Assembly: GCA_021771815.1 (NCBI GenBank)
Contig: JAETOE010000012.1
Span: forward strand, 23,839-87,838
Length of the DNA stretch: 64,000 nt
Direction: 5' to 3'
Source of the DNA: Roseburia hominis
GTDB taxonomy: Bacteria; Bacillota; Clostridia; Lachnospirales; Lachnospiraceae
Part shown: piece by piece, positions 41,363 to 50,128 of the stretch
Position numbering within the stretch: position 1 is the stretch's first letter
Layout: each line of letters starts with the position of its first letter
Program-made: the position numbers and the translations under genes
The notes under the pieces: model-generated
Told to the model about the DNA's origin: nothing
The model's database searches: none
Seen by the model: only the letters and a program-made list of their open reading frames with translations

Positions 41363-42301
41363 TTAACCCTCCTCATCAGAATAGAATACCCAGTACTTCT
41401 GGCTTAAGAACGCGATCACGGTAAAGATCATCAGGATTACGAACATTACCCAGGCCATCGCACTCGCCATACCCATATCGTACTGCTTGAATGCGCTGTT
41501 GTAGATCAACAGTGAAATCAGTGTCGTAGAATTTCTCGGTCCGCCCTGTGTGATGATGTACGGTCCATTGAACTCCTGGAACGCCTGACATAACTGCGTT
41601 ACCAGATTGTAGAAGATAACCGGTGTAATGATCGGCACGGTGATGGAGAAGAACTGACGCCACTTGCCTGCACCGTCGATTGCCGCCGCCTCGTAGAGAT
41701 CAGCAGATACACCCTTTAACGCTGCGAGGAAAATAATCATCGCAGACCCGAACTGCCATACACGAAGCAGACAGATAACAAACAGCGCACAATTCGGATC
41801 GGACAGCCAGCTCGGACCTTCAATTCCGAAGATGCCCAGCAGTCCGTTCAAAAGTCCGTCATCACGGAATACCGCTTTCCAAAGTACGGCGATCGCTACA
41901 GAACCTCCGAGGATAGACGGAATGTAATATGCGGTACGGAAAAAGTTCACTCCCTTGATCTTAAAGTTCAATATGTACGCAATGAACAATGCGAATACCA
42001 GCTTCAGCGGCACCGTGATAAACGCATACTTAAACGTAACGCCCAATGCCTTTGTGATCTTCGGGCTTGTGAACACACTGGCATAATTATCCAGCGTTCC
42101 GATCACATTCATACCCTTGAACAGATTGTAGTCCGTGAAGCTGTAGAATAACGACGCTCCCATCGGATACAGCTTAAAGATCAGAAAACCGATCAACCAC
42201 GGCAAAACGAAGAAAAAGCCAATGTTCTCTTTGCAAATGTCTTGGAATGATTTCTTTTTCTTTGGCACAGTGACATTTGCCGTATTACTTTTCTTAGCCA
42301 A
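41363..42301 (-). CDS. Carbohydrate ABC transporter permease (MalF/YesP type)
   Basis: 312 residues, six TM helices after a short Lys-rich start (VTVPKKKKSFQDICKENIGF). EAA loop: LYEAAAIDGAGKWRQFFSITVP. The segment FFRTAYYIPSILGGSVAIAV is typical of CUT1 MalF-like subunits. Together with the next permease and the 43205 lipoprotein it imports pectin-derived oligouronides or related sugars. Confidence 0.92.
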   Translation of the reverse strand: MAKKSNTANVTVPKKKKSFQDICKENIGFFFVLPWLIGFLIFKLYPMGASLFYSFTDYNLFKGMNVIGTLDNYASVFTSPKITKALGVTFKYAFITVPLKLVFALFIAYILNFKIKGVNFFRTAYYIPSILGGSVAIAVLWKAVFRDDGLLNGLLGIFGIEGPSWLSDPNCALFVICLLRVWQFGSAMIIFLAALKGVSADLYEAAAIDGAGKWRQFFSITVPIITPVIFYNLVTQLCQAFQEFNGPYIITQGGPRNSTTLISLLIYNSAFKQYDMGMASAMAWVMFVILMIFTVIAFLSQKYWVFYSDEEG

Positions 42302-42318
42302 CCTTTTGTACCTCCTAC

Positions 42319-43143
42319 TTATAAATTATTTAAAGTCAGACGCCAAGCGTATGCCATCATGGCAAGTCCCGCCAGCTCTGAATCTTTCAGATCGAATGAT
42401 CCATTTATCAGACCATCTGTCATGGAAAGTCCAATTTCTGCATATTTTTCACTATTTAAAACGCCCATATTACAAGCCTTTAGAATAGAGCAGCCCATCA
42501 TTGCACTTTCTTTTTGCTCAAAGTCCCACTTCCAGCCGGGACTAAGAATGTTCCTGATGGTCGCCTTAAAAACCTCTTCCAGAGATTTGTAATGTTCAAA
42601 AATCTCTCTGCTCATGCGATCCATGACCATGATTACCGTCATAAGATACCATGCCGTATCGGATGTCCATTCGCCATCCTCCGGTGCAAGCCTCAAAAGC
42701 TGTTTTACGATATCCGCATAATCCGCTTTGTTATGGTACTTCGTCTCATACTCCATATAAAATGGATATGCGTCGAACCTCCATGTCCACGGCATCGGGC
42801 TTTCGTCCATACCCTCCCCCCGGAAGATTCCTTCCTTCGTCCTCGGGCAGTTCCGAAGCTGTTCCATACATGCTTCCATCGTTTCTTTGCTGTGCGCCTC
42901 TCCCATCTGCTCATACAGGAAGGAACAGGCTCTCCCCACAGCCGGGGAATCCATGATTGTACTGCCGGCGCTCCATTTCGCGCCGACTGCTTTTTTCAAA
43001 AGCTCTGCTGCCTGTTCTTTTTGTGATCCGCTTTCAGAAATTCCATAGAGTATCCTTGATCCTTCCATGGCGAATCCTGAAATTTTCTTACAGGCATCCG
43101 TATTCTGAATGCATTCTGCCACATATAGATTAAAATTCATCAT
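42319..43143 (-). CDS. Shortened GH88/GH105-like protein
   Basis: 274 residues, about 100 fewer than the GH105 enzyme at 27797. The block CPRTKEGIFR, then WTWRFDAYPFYMEYETKYHN and ADIVKQL lines up with MPRTKEGNFW, QVWLDGLYMCQPFYMEYE and DDIFNQF of that enzyme, and IMDSPAVGRACSFLYEQM with NIDNVNAGKTLFELYDL. The stretch LYMCQ is lost, so the substrate pocket is altered, and the C-terminal helices differ. It may be an active divergent hydrolase or a non-catalytic relative. It sits between the solute-binding protein and permease genes, with AAAGGTG before the start. Confidence 0.72.
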   Translation of the reverse strand: MMNFNLYVAECIQNTDACKKISGFAMEGSRILYGISESGSQKEQAAELLKKAVGAKWSAGSTIMDSPAVGRACSFLYEQMGEAHSKETMEACMEQLRNCPRTKEGIFRGEGMDESPMPWTWRFDAYPFYMEYETKYHNKADYADIVKQLLRLAPEDGEWTSDTAWYLMTVIMVMDRMSREIFEHYKSLEEVFKATIRNILSPGWKWDFEQKESAMMGCSILKACNMGVLNSEKYAEIGLSMTDGLINGSFDLKDSELAGLAMMAYAWRLTLNNL

Positions 43144-43158
43144 ACACCTTTTAAAAAT

Positions 43159-43187
43159 GGAGCTGCTGTTGTGTGAACAGCAGCTCC
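43159..43187 (-). terminator. Hairpin after the solute-binding protein gene
   Basis: GGAGCTGCTGTT pairs exactly with AACAGCAGCTCC around GTGTG. On the minus strand ATTTTTAAAAGG follows. Its place between the lipoprotein and the downstream permeases fits partial termination or mRNA protection, which gives the binding protein higher expression. Confidence 0.85.
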
Positions 43188-43204
43188 GAAATTCATGCAG
43201 CCAA

Positions 43205-44611
43205 TTACTGGGAGATAACGCTTGTTACGCCATCCACTAATACCTGTGCTGCTTCCTCTACTGTGTAATCACCATAGCTTAAGCCAGCCATTACATCGTA
43301 GTATACGCCGTCGCTGCTCTTTAACTGAGAATCCTCAAACTTCGGATCTAAGCTGTTCTGAACCCATGCAAGAACCTTACCGTTCGCCTCTACGACCTGA
43401 CCGTTCAATAAGCCCGCATCGTTTGCTGTCTTTAATGCGATCTGAGATACCGGAACACCTCTCTCAGAAGCAAGGATTGTAGCTGCTTCCTCGTTGTTCA
43501 TTAAGAAGTTTACAAGTAAAGCCGCCTCCTTCGGATGCTCGCAGGAAGATGCGATTGCCCAGCACATAGATACCTTTGCATATCCTCCCTTGTAATCGCC
43601 AAGGTCTGTTAAATAATCGCCGACAACGATCTCACGTCCCTCTGCTGCTGCGGAGAATTTGCTTGCGGAAGAATCCCACTCGAAGATACCTGCATAGTGT
43701 CCGTCGATCCAGTTCTGGTTCTGATCCAGAGAAGAAGCGCCGTCACCAGCGATAGTTGCGATCGACGGGATTACGTGTGCATCCTCAAGATCCTGGATGA
43801 ACTGAAGTCCCTCAGCAACCTGCTCTACCGTATAGTTGAGCTGTCCGTCTGTTACCCAGTCGGTTCCGTATACAGACTCAAGGTAATATACCATGAGAAT
43901 CATTCTGTCGTACTCGCCCAATGCTAACGGATAATAATCGTCACCGTATGCCGCGAATGCCTCGCCGCAAGCCTTCAACTCTTCCAGAGTAGTCGGGAGC
44001 TCACATCCAACCTCATCGAATGTGGTCTTATCCCAGTAGAAAATTCTACCTGTCATGGAAACCGGAAGGGCCGCCTGAGAGCCGTCGCCTGCCGTACACA
44101 TATCAAGGTATGCAGAATCGATCTGGCTCATATCGATCACGCTTGCATAGTCATTTAAATTAAGGAATGCAGATCCGTCAGAGTCGTACTGTGTGATCCA
44201 GTTCCAGTTGATCTGGTTTACATCCTGAGCGGTTCCTGCTGCGAATGCAGTTGCCATCTTCTCTTCCCAGCCATCCCATGCGCCAAAGGTAGACTCAACC
44301 GTGATGCCCGGGTAAGCCGCCTCGAATGCCTCGATTGCCTTCTGAGTAGCCTCATGTCTGGAGTCGCCGCCCCACCATGAAATAGTAAGGGTGCACTCTT
44401 CGTAAGAACCGTCATCCGCTGCGGCTGTGTCTGTGCCTGCCGCTTCTTCGGTGGACGGCGCTGCCTCTGCCGCCGGAGCGTCTGTTGCTGCGTCTGCTGC
44501 CGGAGCATCTGCGGTCTTGTCTCCTGTGGAATCACCACAGGCTGCCGTGCCAAGTGCCATAGTTGCTACTAAACCGGTAGCCATTACACGTTTCAGGAAA
44601 TCCTTTTTCAT
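43205..44611 (-). CDS. Extracellular sugar-binding lipoprotein of ABC transporter
   Basis: 468 residues. Signal peptide MKKDFLKRVMATGLVATMAL with lipobox GTAAC25, then a Thr/Ala/Pro/Glu/Asp-rich linker (about 26-68). The mature domain is a SBP_bac_1 fold: LTISWWGGDSRHEATQKAIE, FEAAYPGITVESTFGAWDGW, AAGTAQDVNQINWNWITQY and late HPKEAALLVNFLMN. The tight link with GH105-like, GH28 and uronate genes predicts oligogalacturonide binding. First gene of its operon, with a promoter carrying an operator-like palindrome. Confidence 0.93.
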   Translation of the reverse strand: MKKDFLKRVMATGLVATMALGTAACGDSTGDKTADAPAADAATDAPAAEAAPSTEEAAGTDTAAADDGSYEECTLTISWWGGDSRHEATQKAIEAFEAAYPGITVESTFGAWDGWEEKMATAFAAGTAQDVNQINWNWITQYDSDGSAFLNLNDYASVIDMSQIDSAYLDMCTAGDGSQAALPVSMTGRIFYWDKTTFDEVGCELPTTLEELKACGEAFAAYGDDYYPLALGEYDRMILMVYYLESVYGTDWVTDGQLNYTVEQVAEGLQFIQDLEDAHVIPSIATIAGDGASSLDQNQNWIDGHYAGIFEWDSSASKFSAAAEGREIVVGDYLTDLGDYKGGYAKVSMCWAIASSCEHPKEAALLVNFLMNNEEAATILASERGVPVSQIALKTANDAGLLNGQVVEANGKVLAWVQNSLDPKFEDSQLKSSDGVYYDVMAGLSYGDYTVEEAAQVLVDGVTSVISQ

Positions 44612-44693
44612 AGTCTTCTTCTCCTTTTTCTTTCTTGGCAATGTGTCAGCTTTACGAATCCTGTTTGAATTCTGTTTCGTCACATTGCAATAA

Positions 44694-44719
44694 TGTAAGT
44701 GCTTACATATTGTATTATA
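44694..44719 (-). promoter_or_regulatory. Promoter and operator of the solute-binding protein operon
   Basis: On the minus strand an extended -10 TGCTATAAT (TATAAT at 44714-44719) is followed, 6 bp downstream, by the palindrome TGTAAGCACTTACA (44694-44707). A GTGCAT lies 17 bp upstream of the -10. A repressor bound there would block the polymerase. The palindrome is one base step from those at 29103 and 48772. Confidence 0.7.
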
Positions 44720-44814
44720 GCACAGCCCTCATAAAAATGCACTACTTTTTTTCATTTTTTTCATTTTTTTTGTAAAAAATGTTTTTCGGCTGTTTTTATA
44801 CGTTTTTTGACTTT

Positions 44815-45615
44815 TTACGGCTGTTTTCCGATGTAAGCCAGGATACCGCCGTCCACATATACGACATGACCGTTGACAAAGTTGGATGCGTCAGAAGCAA
44901 GGAATACCGCCGGTCCCTGCAGATCCTCTGCCTCGCCCCATCTTGCTGCCGGAGTCTTTGCGATAATGAACTGGTCGAACGGATGTCTCGAACCGTCCGG
45001 CTGGATCTCGCGAAGCGGAGCCGTCTGCGGAGTCGCAATATAACCCGGTCCGATACCGTTACACTGGATGTTGTACTCGCCATACTCGGATGCAATATTT
45101 CTTGTAAGCATTTTCAAACCGCCTTTTGCAGCCGCATATGCAGATACCGTCTCACGTCCAAGTTCGCTCATCATAGAGCAGATGTTGATGATTTTTCCGT
45201 GCCCCTTCTTGATCATGCCCGGGATAACCGCCTTGGACACGATGAACGGTGCGTTAAGATCAACATCGATGACCTGGCGGAACTCCTCCGCCTTCATCTC
45301 GAGCATCGGGATACGCTTGATAATGCCCGCGTTGTTTACAAGGATATCGATCACGCCGACCTCCTCCTCGATCTTCTTTACCATTGCCTGCACCTGCTCT
45401 TCATTAGTCACATCGCACACATAGCCGTGCGCCTTGATGCCCTTCTCCTCGTAAGCGGCAAGTCCCTTGTCTACCAGCTCCTGCTTGATATCGTTGAATA
45501 CAATAGTCGCTCCCGCGTCAGCATATGCGGATGCGATTGCAAATCCGATACCATAGGATGCCCCTGTCACAAGCGCTACTTTTCCTTCCAGTGAAAAATT
45601 GTTTAAAATACCCAT
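44815..45615 (-). CDS. kduD: 2-dehydro-3-deoxy-D-gluconate 5-dehydrogenase / gluconate 5-dehydrogenase (SDR)
   Basis: 266 residues, classic short-chain dehydrogenase. Cofactor loop TGASYGIG at 17-24, NNAG in LVNNAGIIKRIP, catalytic Ser in NICSMMSELG and Tyr-x3-Lys in SAYAAAKGG. C-terminus HVVYVDGGILAYIGKQP is typical of the KduD/Ga5DH group. With kduI nearby it would interconvert 2,5-diketo-3-deoxygluconate and KDG, feeding pectin-lyase products into the pathway. It has its own leader with a large inverted repeat. Confidence 0.88.
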   Translation of the reverse strand: MGILNNFSLEGKVALVTGASYGIGFAIASAYADAGATIVFNDIKQELVDKGLAAYEEKGIKAHGYVCDVTNEEQVQAMVKKIEEEVGVIDILVNNAGIIKRIPMLEMKAEEFRQVIDVDLNAPFIVSKAVIPGMIKKGHGKIINICSMMSELGRETVSAYAAAKGGLKMLTRNIASEYGEYNIQCNGIGPGYIATPQTAPLREIQPDGSRHPFDQFIIAKTPAARWGEAEDLQGPAVFLASDASNFVNGHVVYVDGGILAYIGKQP

Positions 45616-45638
45616 CTTCTTCTCTCCTTTTCTATTTT

Positions 45639-45679
45639 CAATATGGTTTCTGCCTTTCTATCATACGGAAACCATATTG
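45639..45679 (-). promoter_or_regulatory. Long inverted repeat in the kduD leader
   Basis: CAATATGGTTTC and GAAACCATATTG are perfect 12-base complements 17 bases apart. They lie 24-64 bp before kduD. A possible promoter on the minus strand has TACAAT overlapping the upstream arm and TTTACT 18 bp further up. The arms could be a two-site operator or a leader hairpin; there is no T-run, so a plain terminator is unlikely. Confidence 0.5.
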
Positions 45680-45758
45680 TATTTACCATTGACAAAATAA
45701 AGTAAATACTGTCATTTTTGTGAAACATCGTATCTGTTCTGAATCGTTATGAAACATC

Positions 45759-47240
45759 TTACAATGTTACGCCCTGCTTGAAGATCGCCATATCATGAAA
45801 GCCGGCTTTCTCACTGCAGACCTTCTCGCCGGATGCAACTTTCATCACGTAATCGAACAATTTCTGTCCCATTTCGTCCAACCCGGCATTCTCCACCAGA
45901 ACGCCTGCGTTAAAATCGATCCAGTTTTTCTTTTTGCCTGCAAGCATACTGTTGCTGGAAATCTTAACCGTGGGTACCGGTGACGCGAACGGTGTGCCGC
46001 GCCCTGTCGTAAACAGCACGATATGTGCGCCGCTTGCCGCGAGCGCCGTCGCCGCGACGAGATCGTTGCCCGGTGCGGACAAAAGGTTCAGCCCCGGCGT
46101 CTCCACACGCTCGCCGTAAGAAAGAACACCGCGTACCGGCGCACTTCCCGATTTCTGGGTACATCCCAGAGATTTATCCTCTAAAGTAGAAATTCCACCC
46201 TTCTTATTGCCCGGAGACGGATTCTCATAGATCGTCTGATGATTATCCTTAAAATACTGTTTGAAATCGTTAATGAGCGTTACCGTCTGATCGAACAGTT
46301 CTCGATTCTCGCAACGGTTCATAAGCAGCGTCTCCGCTCCGAACATCTCCGGCACCTCCGTGAGAATCGTAGTTCCTCCTTTTCCGATCAGAATATCAGA
46401 GAACTTCCCCACGAGCGGGTTTGCCGTGATTCCCGAGAAGCCGTCGCTTCCGCCGCACTTCATGCCGATAATCAGCTTTGACGCGTCTATCGGCTCTCTT
46501 TTCGCTTCCGCCGCATAACCGATCAGTTCATCCAGGAGCTTCGCCCCCTCCTCCATCTCATCTTCACATTCCTGGCAGACAAGGAATTTCACGCGGTTCT
46601 CATCATAAGCGCCGATGTACTTCTTAAGTTCGCCGATGTTGCTGTTCTCACAACCAAGCCCCAAGACAAGCACTCCGCCCGCATTCGGATGATTCACCAG
46701 GTCCGCAAGAATGGTTCGCGTATGTTCCTGATCGTCTCCCATCTGGGAACAGCCGTACGGATGCGGAAATGCAACGACTTCCTCCACGCTTCCCCTCACT
46801 CTCTGGTCCGCCGCTTTCGCCATCGCAGTCGCAATGTTATTCACACAGCCGACCGTCGGAATGATCCAGATTTCATTTCGCACGCCGACCTTGCCGTCCG
46901 GACGCCTAAAGCCCATAAAAGTAGCTTTCTTCGTTTTTGCGACGTCCATATGCACCGGCTCATAGGTATATTCCAACAGATCGCCAAGCGCCGTCTTTAT
47001 ATTATGTACATGAATCCACTGCCCTGCCCGGATGTTCTCTTTAGCGTTTCCGATTCGGAAACCGTATTTTATAACTTCCTCTCCGGCGGCGACATCGCAG
47101 ATCGCCATCTTATGCCCCGCCGGAATCGTCTCGCACGCCTCCACTGTTCCGTCTGCAACCGTAACAGCCTCTCCGGCCTTAATCTCACGCAGCGCTACGA
47201 TCACGTTATCATTTTCATGGATTTTGATAAAATCTTTCAT
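45759..47240 (-). CDS. uxaA: Altronate dehydratase
   Basis: Dehydrates D-altronate to KDG in galacturonate breakdown. 493 residues with an N-terminal SAF-like domain (DNVIVALREIKAGEAVTV, GHKMAICDVAAGEEVIKYG) and the large UxaA domain: RPDGKVGVRNEIWIIPTVGC, FPHPYGCSQMGDD, LGLGCEN, MKCGGSDGFSGITANP and TTGRGTPFASPVPTVKISSN. The conserved Cys residues fit the iron-binding family. It lies 24 bp after uxaB and ahead of kduD. Confidence 0.95.
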   Translation of the reverse strand: MKDFIKIHENDNVIVALREIKAGEAVTVADGTVEACETIPAGHKMAICDVAAGEEVIKYGFRIGNAKENIRAGQWIHVHNIKTALGDLLEYTYEPVHMDVAKTKKATFMGFRRPDGKVGVRNEIWIIPTVGCVNNIATAMAKAADQRVRGSVEEVVAFPHPYGCSQMGDDQEHTRTILADLVNHPNAGGVLVLGLGCENSNIGELKKYIGAYDENRVKFLVCQECEDEMEEGAKLLDELIGYAAEAKREPIDASKLIIGMKCGGSDGFSGITANPLVGKFSDILIGKGGTTILTEVPEMFGAETLLMNRCENRELFDQTVTLINDFKQYFKDNHQTIYENPSPGNKKGGISTLEDKSLGCTQKSGSAPVRGVLSYGERVETPGLNLLSAPGNDLVAATALAASGAHIVLFTTGRGTPFASPVPTVKISSNSMLAGKKKNWIDFNAGVLVENAGLDEMGQKLFDYVMKVASGEKVCSEKAGFHDMAIFKQGVTL

Positions 47241-47264
47241 ATATCATCTCCTGACTGCACCTGT

Positions 47265-48728
47265 CTATGCAAAAATCTTTTCCATCGCTCCACGCATTCC
47301 CAGAGCGCGGATATCTTCTGTATAGGAAGCGACTGCCTCCTCCACACCCGGAAGCGCGCTTAAGTCCTGTCCCCAGAAGGACTCGTTGGAAAGCACTGCA
47401 TGTGTATACTCCTTCGCCTCCTTCGCGCTGTTTTCCGCAAAGAACTCGAGCACTGCAGCGTCGTCCATGATATTGTACTCTTCGCCGTCCCTGTGTCCGA
47501 TAAGCGCTTTATCGCGGATCTCTGTTCCCGTGTAGAACGCCATCAGCGCCGCAAGCGAGAAGGTAAGATGCGCCGGAAGCTTTCCTTCCTTCTCAATATA
47601 TCCAAGGAAGCTCGGCATACATCTCGCTCTCCACTTGGAAACGGAGTTTAAGGAGATAGACAACAATGCATGCTTTACATACGGGTTATTGAATCTCGTA
47701 ATCACGGCCTCTGCAAAATCAAGCAGATCCTGCTTCGGCAGCGTAAGTGTCGGGATGACCTCATCGAAGATCGTCGCTTTCATAAAGTTTAAGATCAACT
47801 CATCGTTCATAGACTCCAATACAATGTCATTGCCGCAGAGATAAGATGCCAGTACAAAGGAGGTATGCGCTCCGTTTAAGATCCTTACCTTTCTCTGCTT
47901 GTACGGCTTCTGATTGTCGGTAAAGATGACCGGAAGCCCTGCATCCGGAAGCGGAAACTCTTTGCTGATGTCCTTTGCACTCTCAATCACCCAGAGCGCG
48001 AACGGCTCTCCGGTTACGATCAGATTATCCTGATACCCGAACTCCCTGCACAGTTCTTCCGCCTCGTCTCTCGGATATCCTGTTACGATACGATCTACCA
48101 AAGTGGAAGTAAATACGCACGCTTCGTTCAGCCACGCGGTAAATTCATCCTCCAACTCCCAGAGCTTTGCCAGCTTTAATACGCATTCTTTCAGATGGAT
48201 ACCGTTGTCGTCGATCAGTTCGACCGGCAGCATGACGAGTCCCTTGTCCGCTGCACCGTCAAAATGTTTATATCTCTCATATAAGAACTTTGTCAGCTTT
48301 CCAGGATAGCTCTTCGGCGGATTCATCTCCAGGCGGTCCGTATCATCATACACAATGCCCGCCTCCGTCGTATTTGATACGATATAGCGAAGTGTATCGA
48401 GTTTCGCATATGCCGCGTACTTCTCATACTCGCCGTAGGCGTCTACAGCATCCGTCACGCTGGTTACAATACGGTTGATTCTCTTCGGCTCACCGTCTAC
48501 GATCCCGCGAAGCTGTACCGTATACTGGCACTCCTGCTCACAAAAACGATCAAGACTGCCGAACTCGATCGGCTTTACCAACACGATATCCCCGTCGAAT
48601 TTTCCCTGCTCATTCGCAATGTCGATCATATAATCAACGAAGGCGCGAAGGAAATTCCCCTCGCCGAACTGTAACACTCTGACTGGTCTGTCGACCTTTC
48701 CTGTTTTTTCCTTACTTAATAGCTCCAT
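47265..48728 (-). CDS. uxaB: Tagaturonate reductase (altronate oxidoreductase)
   Basis: NADH-dependent reduction of tagaturonate to altronate. 487 residues, mannitol dehydrogenase family: VRVLQFGEGNFLRAFVDYMI (nucleotide-binding start), TLRYIVSNTTEAGIVY, KVRILNGAHTSFVLASYL with the catalytic Lys/Asn/His block. The start at 48728 follows GGGAGG; an ATG at 48761 is unsupported. It opens the uxaB-uxaA run, divergent from the LacI gene, and has an operator palindrome just after its -10 region. Confidence 0.93.
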   Translation of the reverse strand: MELLSKEKTGKVDRPVRVLQFGEGNFLRAFVDYMIDIANEQGKFDGDIVLVKPIEFGSLDRFCEQECQYTVQLRGIVDGEPKRINRIVTSVTDAVDAYGEYEKYAAYAKLDTLRYIVSNTTEAGIVYDDTDRLEMNPPKSYPGKLTKFLYERYKHFDGAADKGLVMLPVELIDDNGIHLKECVLKLAKLWELEDEFTAWLNEACVFTSTLVDRIVTGYPRDEAEELCREFGYQDNLIVTGEPFALWVIESAKDISKEFPLPDAGLPVIFTDNQKPYKQRKVRILNGAHTSFVLASYLCGNDIVLESMNDELILNFMKATIFDEVIPTLTLPKQDLLDFAEAVITRFNNPYVKHALLSISLNSVSKWRARCMPSFLGYIEKEGKLPAHLTFSLAALMAFYTGTEIRDKALIGHRDGEEYNIMDDAAVLEFFAENSAKEAKEYTHAVLSNESFWGQDLSALPGVEEAVASYTEDIRALGMRGAMEKIFA

Positions 48729-48771
48729 GATATCCTCCCGGTATTCTGTTAGATTCTGCATTCTGTTGCTT

Positions 48772-48820
48772 TGTAAGCGTTTACACTTTGTATTCTTACA
48801 CCTTTTATCAAATTAGTCAA
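48772..48820 (-). promoter_or_regulatory. Promoter and operator of uxaB
   Basis: On the minus strand TTGACT (48815-48820) and AAGAAT are about 17 bases apart, followed by TGTAAACGCTTACA (48772-48785). The operator is just downstream of the -10, the same geometry as at the solute-binding protein gene. It matches a CcpA cre and a LacI-family site equally. The rest of 48786-49073, the divergent gap, is A+T-rich with poly-T stretches and no gene. Confidence 0.68.
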
Positions 48821-49073
48821 TATGTAATTTTGCACAATTTAGTGAAGTTATCCATTTTGTTTCTGTTTTCTGTTCTTATTTTGGCATTTTTGTTGTTTTT
48901 CGCATTTCAATAGTTGCTTTCTCTTTTTTCGTATTGTATAATAATATTGGCTATGATGAAACTGCTTTCATCATTTTGTATCATAGAACGAGATCATTTG
49001 TGCAACAATCATGTATAAAGCTGTTTTCATCTATAACCGAGCCATATAATTCATCACTTTAAGGAATAGGACT

Positions 49074-50084
49074 ATGACAATCTATGACATTTCAAAAAAG
49101 GCCGGCGTGTCCATTGCCACCGTCTCCCGTGTATTGAACGGAAGCGACAAAGTCCGGCCGGCTACACGCAAGAAGGTAATGGACATCATCGAAAAATACG
49201 ATTACACGCCAAACGCTTTCGCGAGGGGAATGGGGCTGCGCTCCCTGCAGACGATCGGTATTCTCTGCGCGGATTCCTCCGATCTTTTTCTCGCAAAAGC
49301 CGTTTTCTATCTCGAACAGGAGCTTCAGGCAAACGGCTATGAATCGCTGCTCTGCTGTACCGGATATAATCTGGATATCAAGAAGAGTTACCTTGATCTC
49401 ATTCTCTCGAAGAAAGTGGACGGTATTATTCTGGTAGGCTCCAACTTCATCGGCACATCGGAGGACGAGAACCAGTACATCAAGGATATCTCCTCACAGG
49501 TGCCGATCATGCTGCTCAATGCAGCGTTCGATTATCCGAATGTATACAGCACGCTCTGCGACGACTATACTTCCATGTATGAGATCACCACTTCCATGAT
49601 GGAGTCCGGTATCAAAGATATTCTCTACCTATATAATTCCAACTCCTACAGCGGTCTCAAGAAGCTGAGCGGTTTTAAGGCTGCGATGGAAAAGCAGAAT
49701 ATTCCCGATTATGAGAAGCGGATTTTATTCTACGATGGCGATCCCCAGCAGATGGACGACGTTGCCGCTTATATCGACCGCTTCGCCAAAAAGAAGCCGT
49801 CCTTTCACGGCGTGATCGCCTCCGAGGATCAGCTTGCGATCGGCGCCATGAAATATGCGCGAGGGAGGGGGCTGCGTGTGCCGGAAGATTTATCTGTAAT
49901 CGGGTATAATAATTCCATGCTCACGACCTGCTGTACGCCGGAGCTTACCTCGGTAGACAACCGCCTTGAGACGCAGACGCACCAGCTTGTTGCGACGCTT
50001 TTGGGCGTTCTCGCCGGAGAGGAAATGCCGAAGAAATCCATTTTCTCAGGAAAGCTCGTCAAACGCGGAACCACATTATTTTAA
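49074..50084 (+). CDS. LacI-family transcriptional regulator
   Basis: 336 residues. The LacI HTH and hinge are MTIYDISKKAGVSIATVSRV, LNGSDKVRPATRKKV, then a periplasmic-binding-type effector domain (QTIGILCADSSDLFLAKAV, DGIILVGSNFIG, VIASEDQLAIGAMKYARGRG, PEDLSVIGYNNSMLTTCCTP). Set between the divergent uxaB-uxaA and the uxaC-kduI genes, it probably responds to a uronate or KDG. The palindromes at 29103, 44694 and 48772 are its candidate sites. AAGGA precedes the start. Confidence 0.92.
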   Translation: MTIYDISKKAGVSIATVSRVLNGSDKVRPATRKKVMDIIEKYDYTPNAFARGMGLRSLQTIGILCADSSDLFLAKAVFYLEQELQANGYESLLCCTGYNLDIKKSYLDLILSKKVDGIILVGSNFIGTSEDENQYIKDISSQVPIMLLNAAFDYPNVYSTLCDDYTSMYEITTSMMESGIKDILYLYNSNSYSGLKKLSGFKAAMEKQNIPDYEKRILFYDGDPQQMDDVAAYIDRFAKKKPSFHGVIASEDQLAIGAMKYARGRGLRVPEDLSVIGYNNSMLTTCCTPELTSVDNRLETQTHQLVATLLGVLAGEEMPKKSIFSGKLVKRGTTLF

Positions 50085-50128
50085 ATAATTTTATTATAAT
50101 GAAATCATTTTTTATGGAGGGAAATCAC

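Noticed and set aside
48786..49073. Small RNA or riboswitch in the uxaB-lacI gap
   Set aside because: Only A+T-rich promoter DNA with T-runs; no stable structured domain could be drawn by eye.
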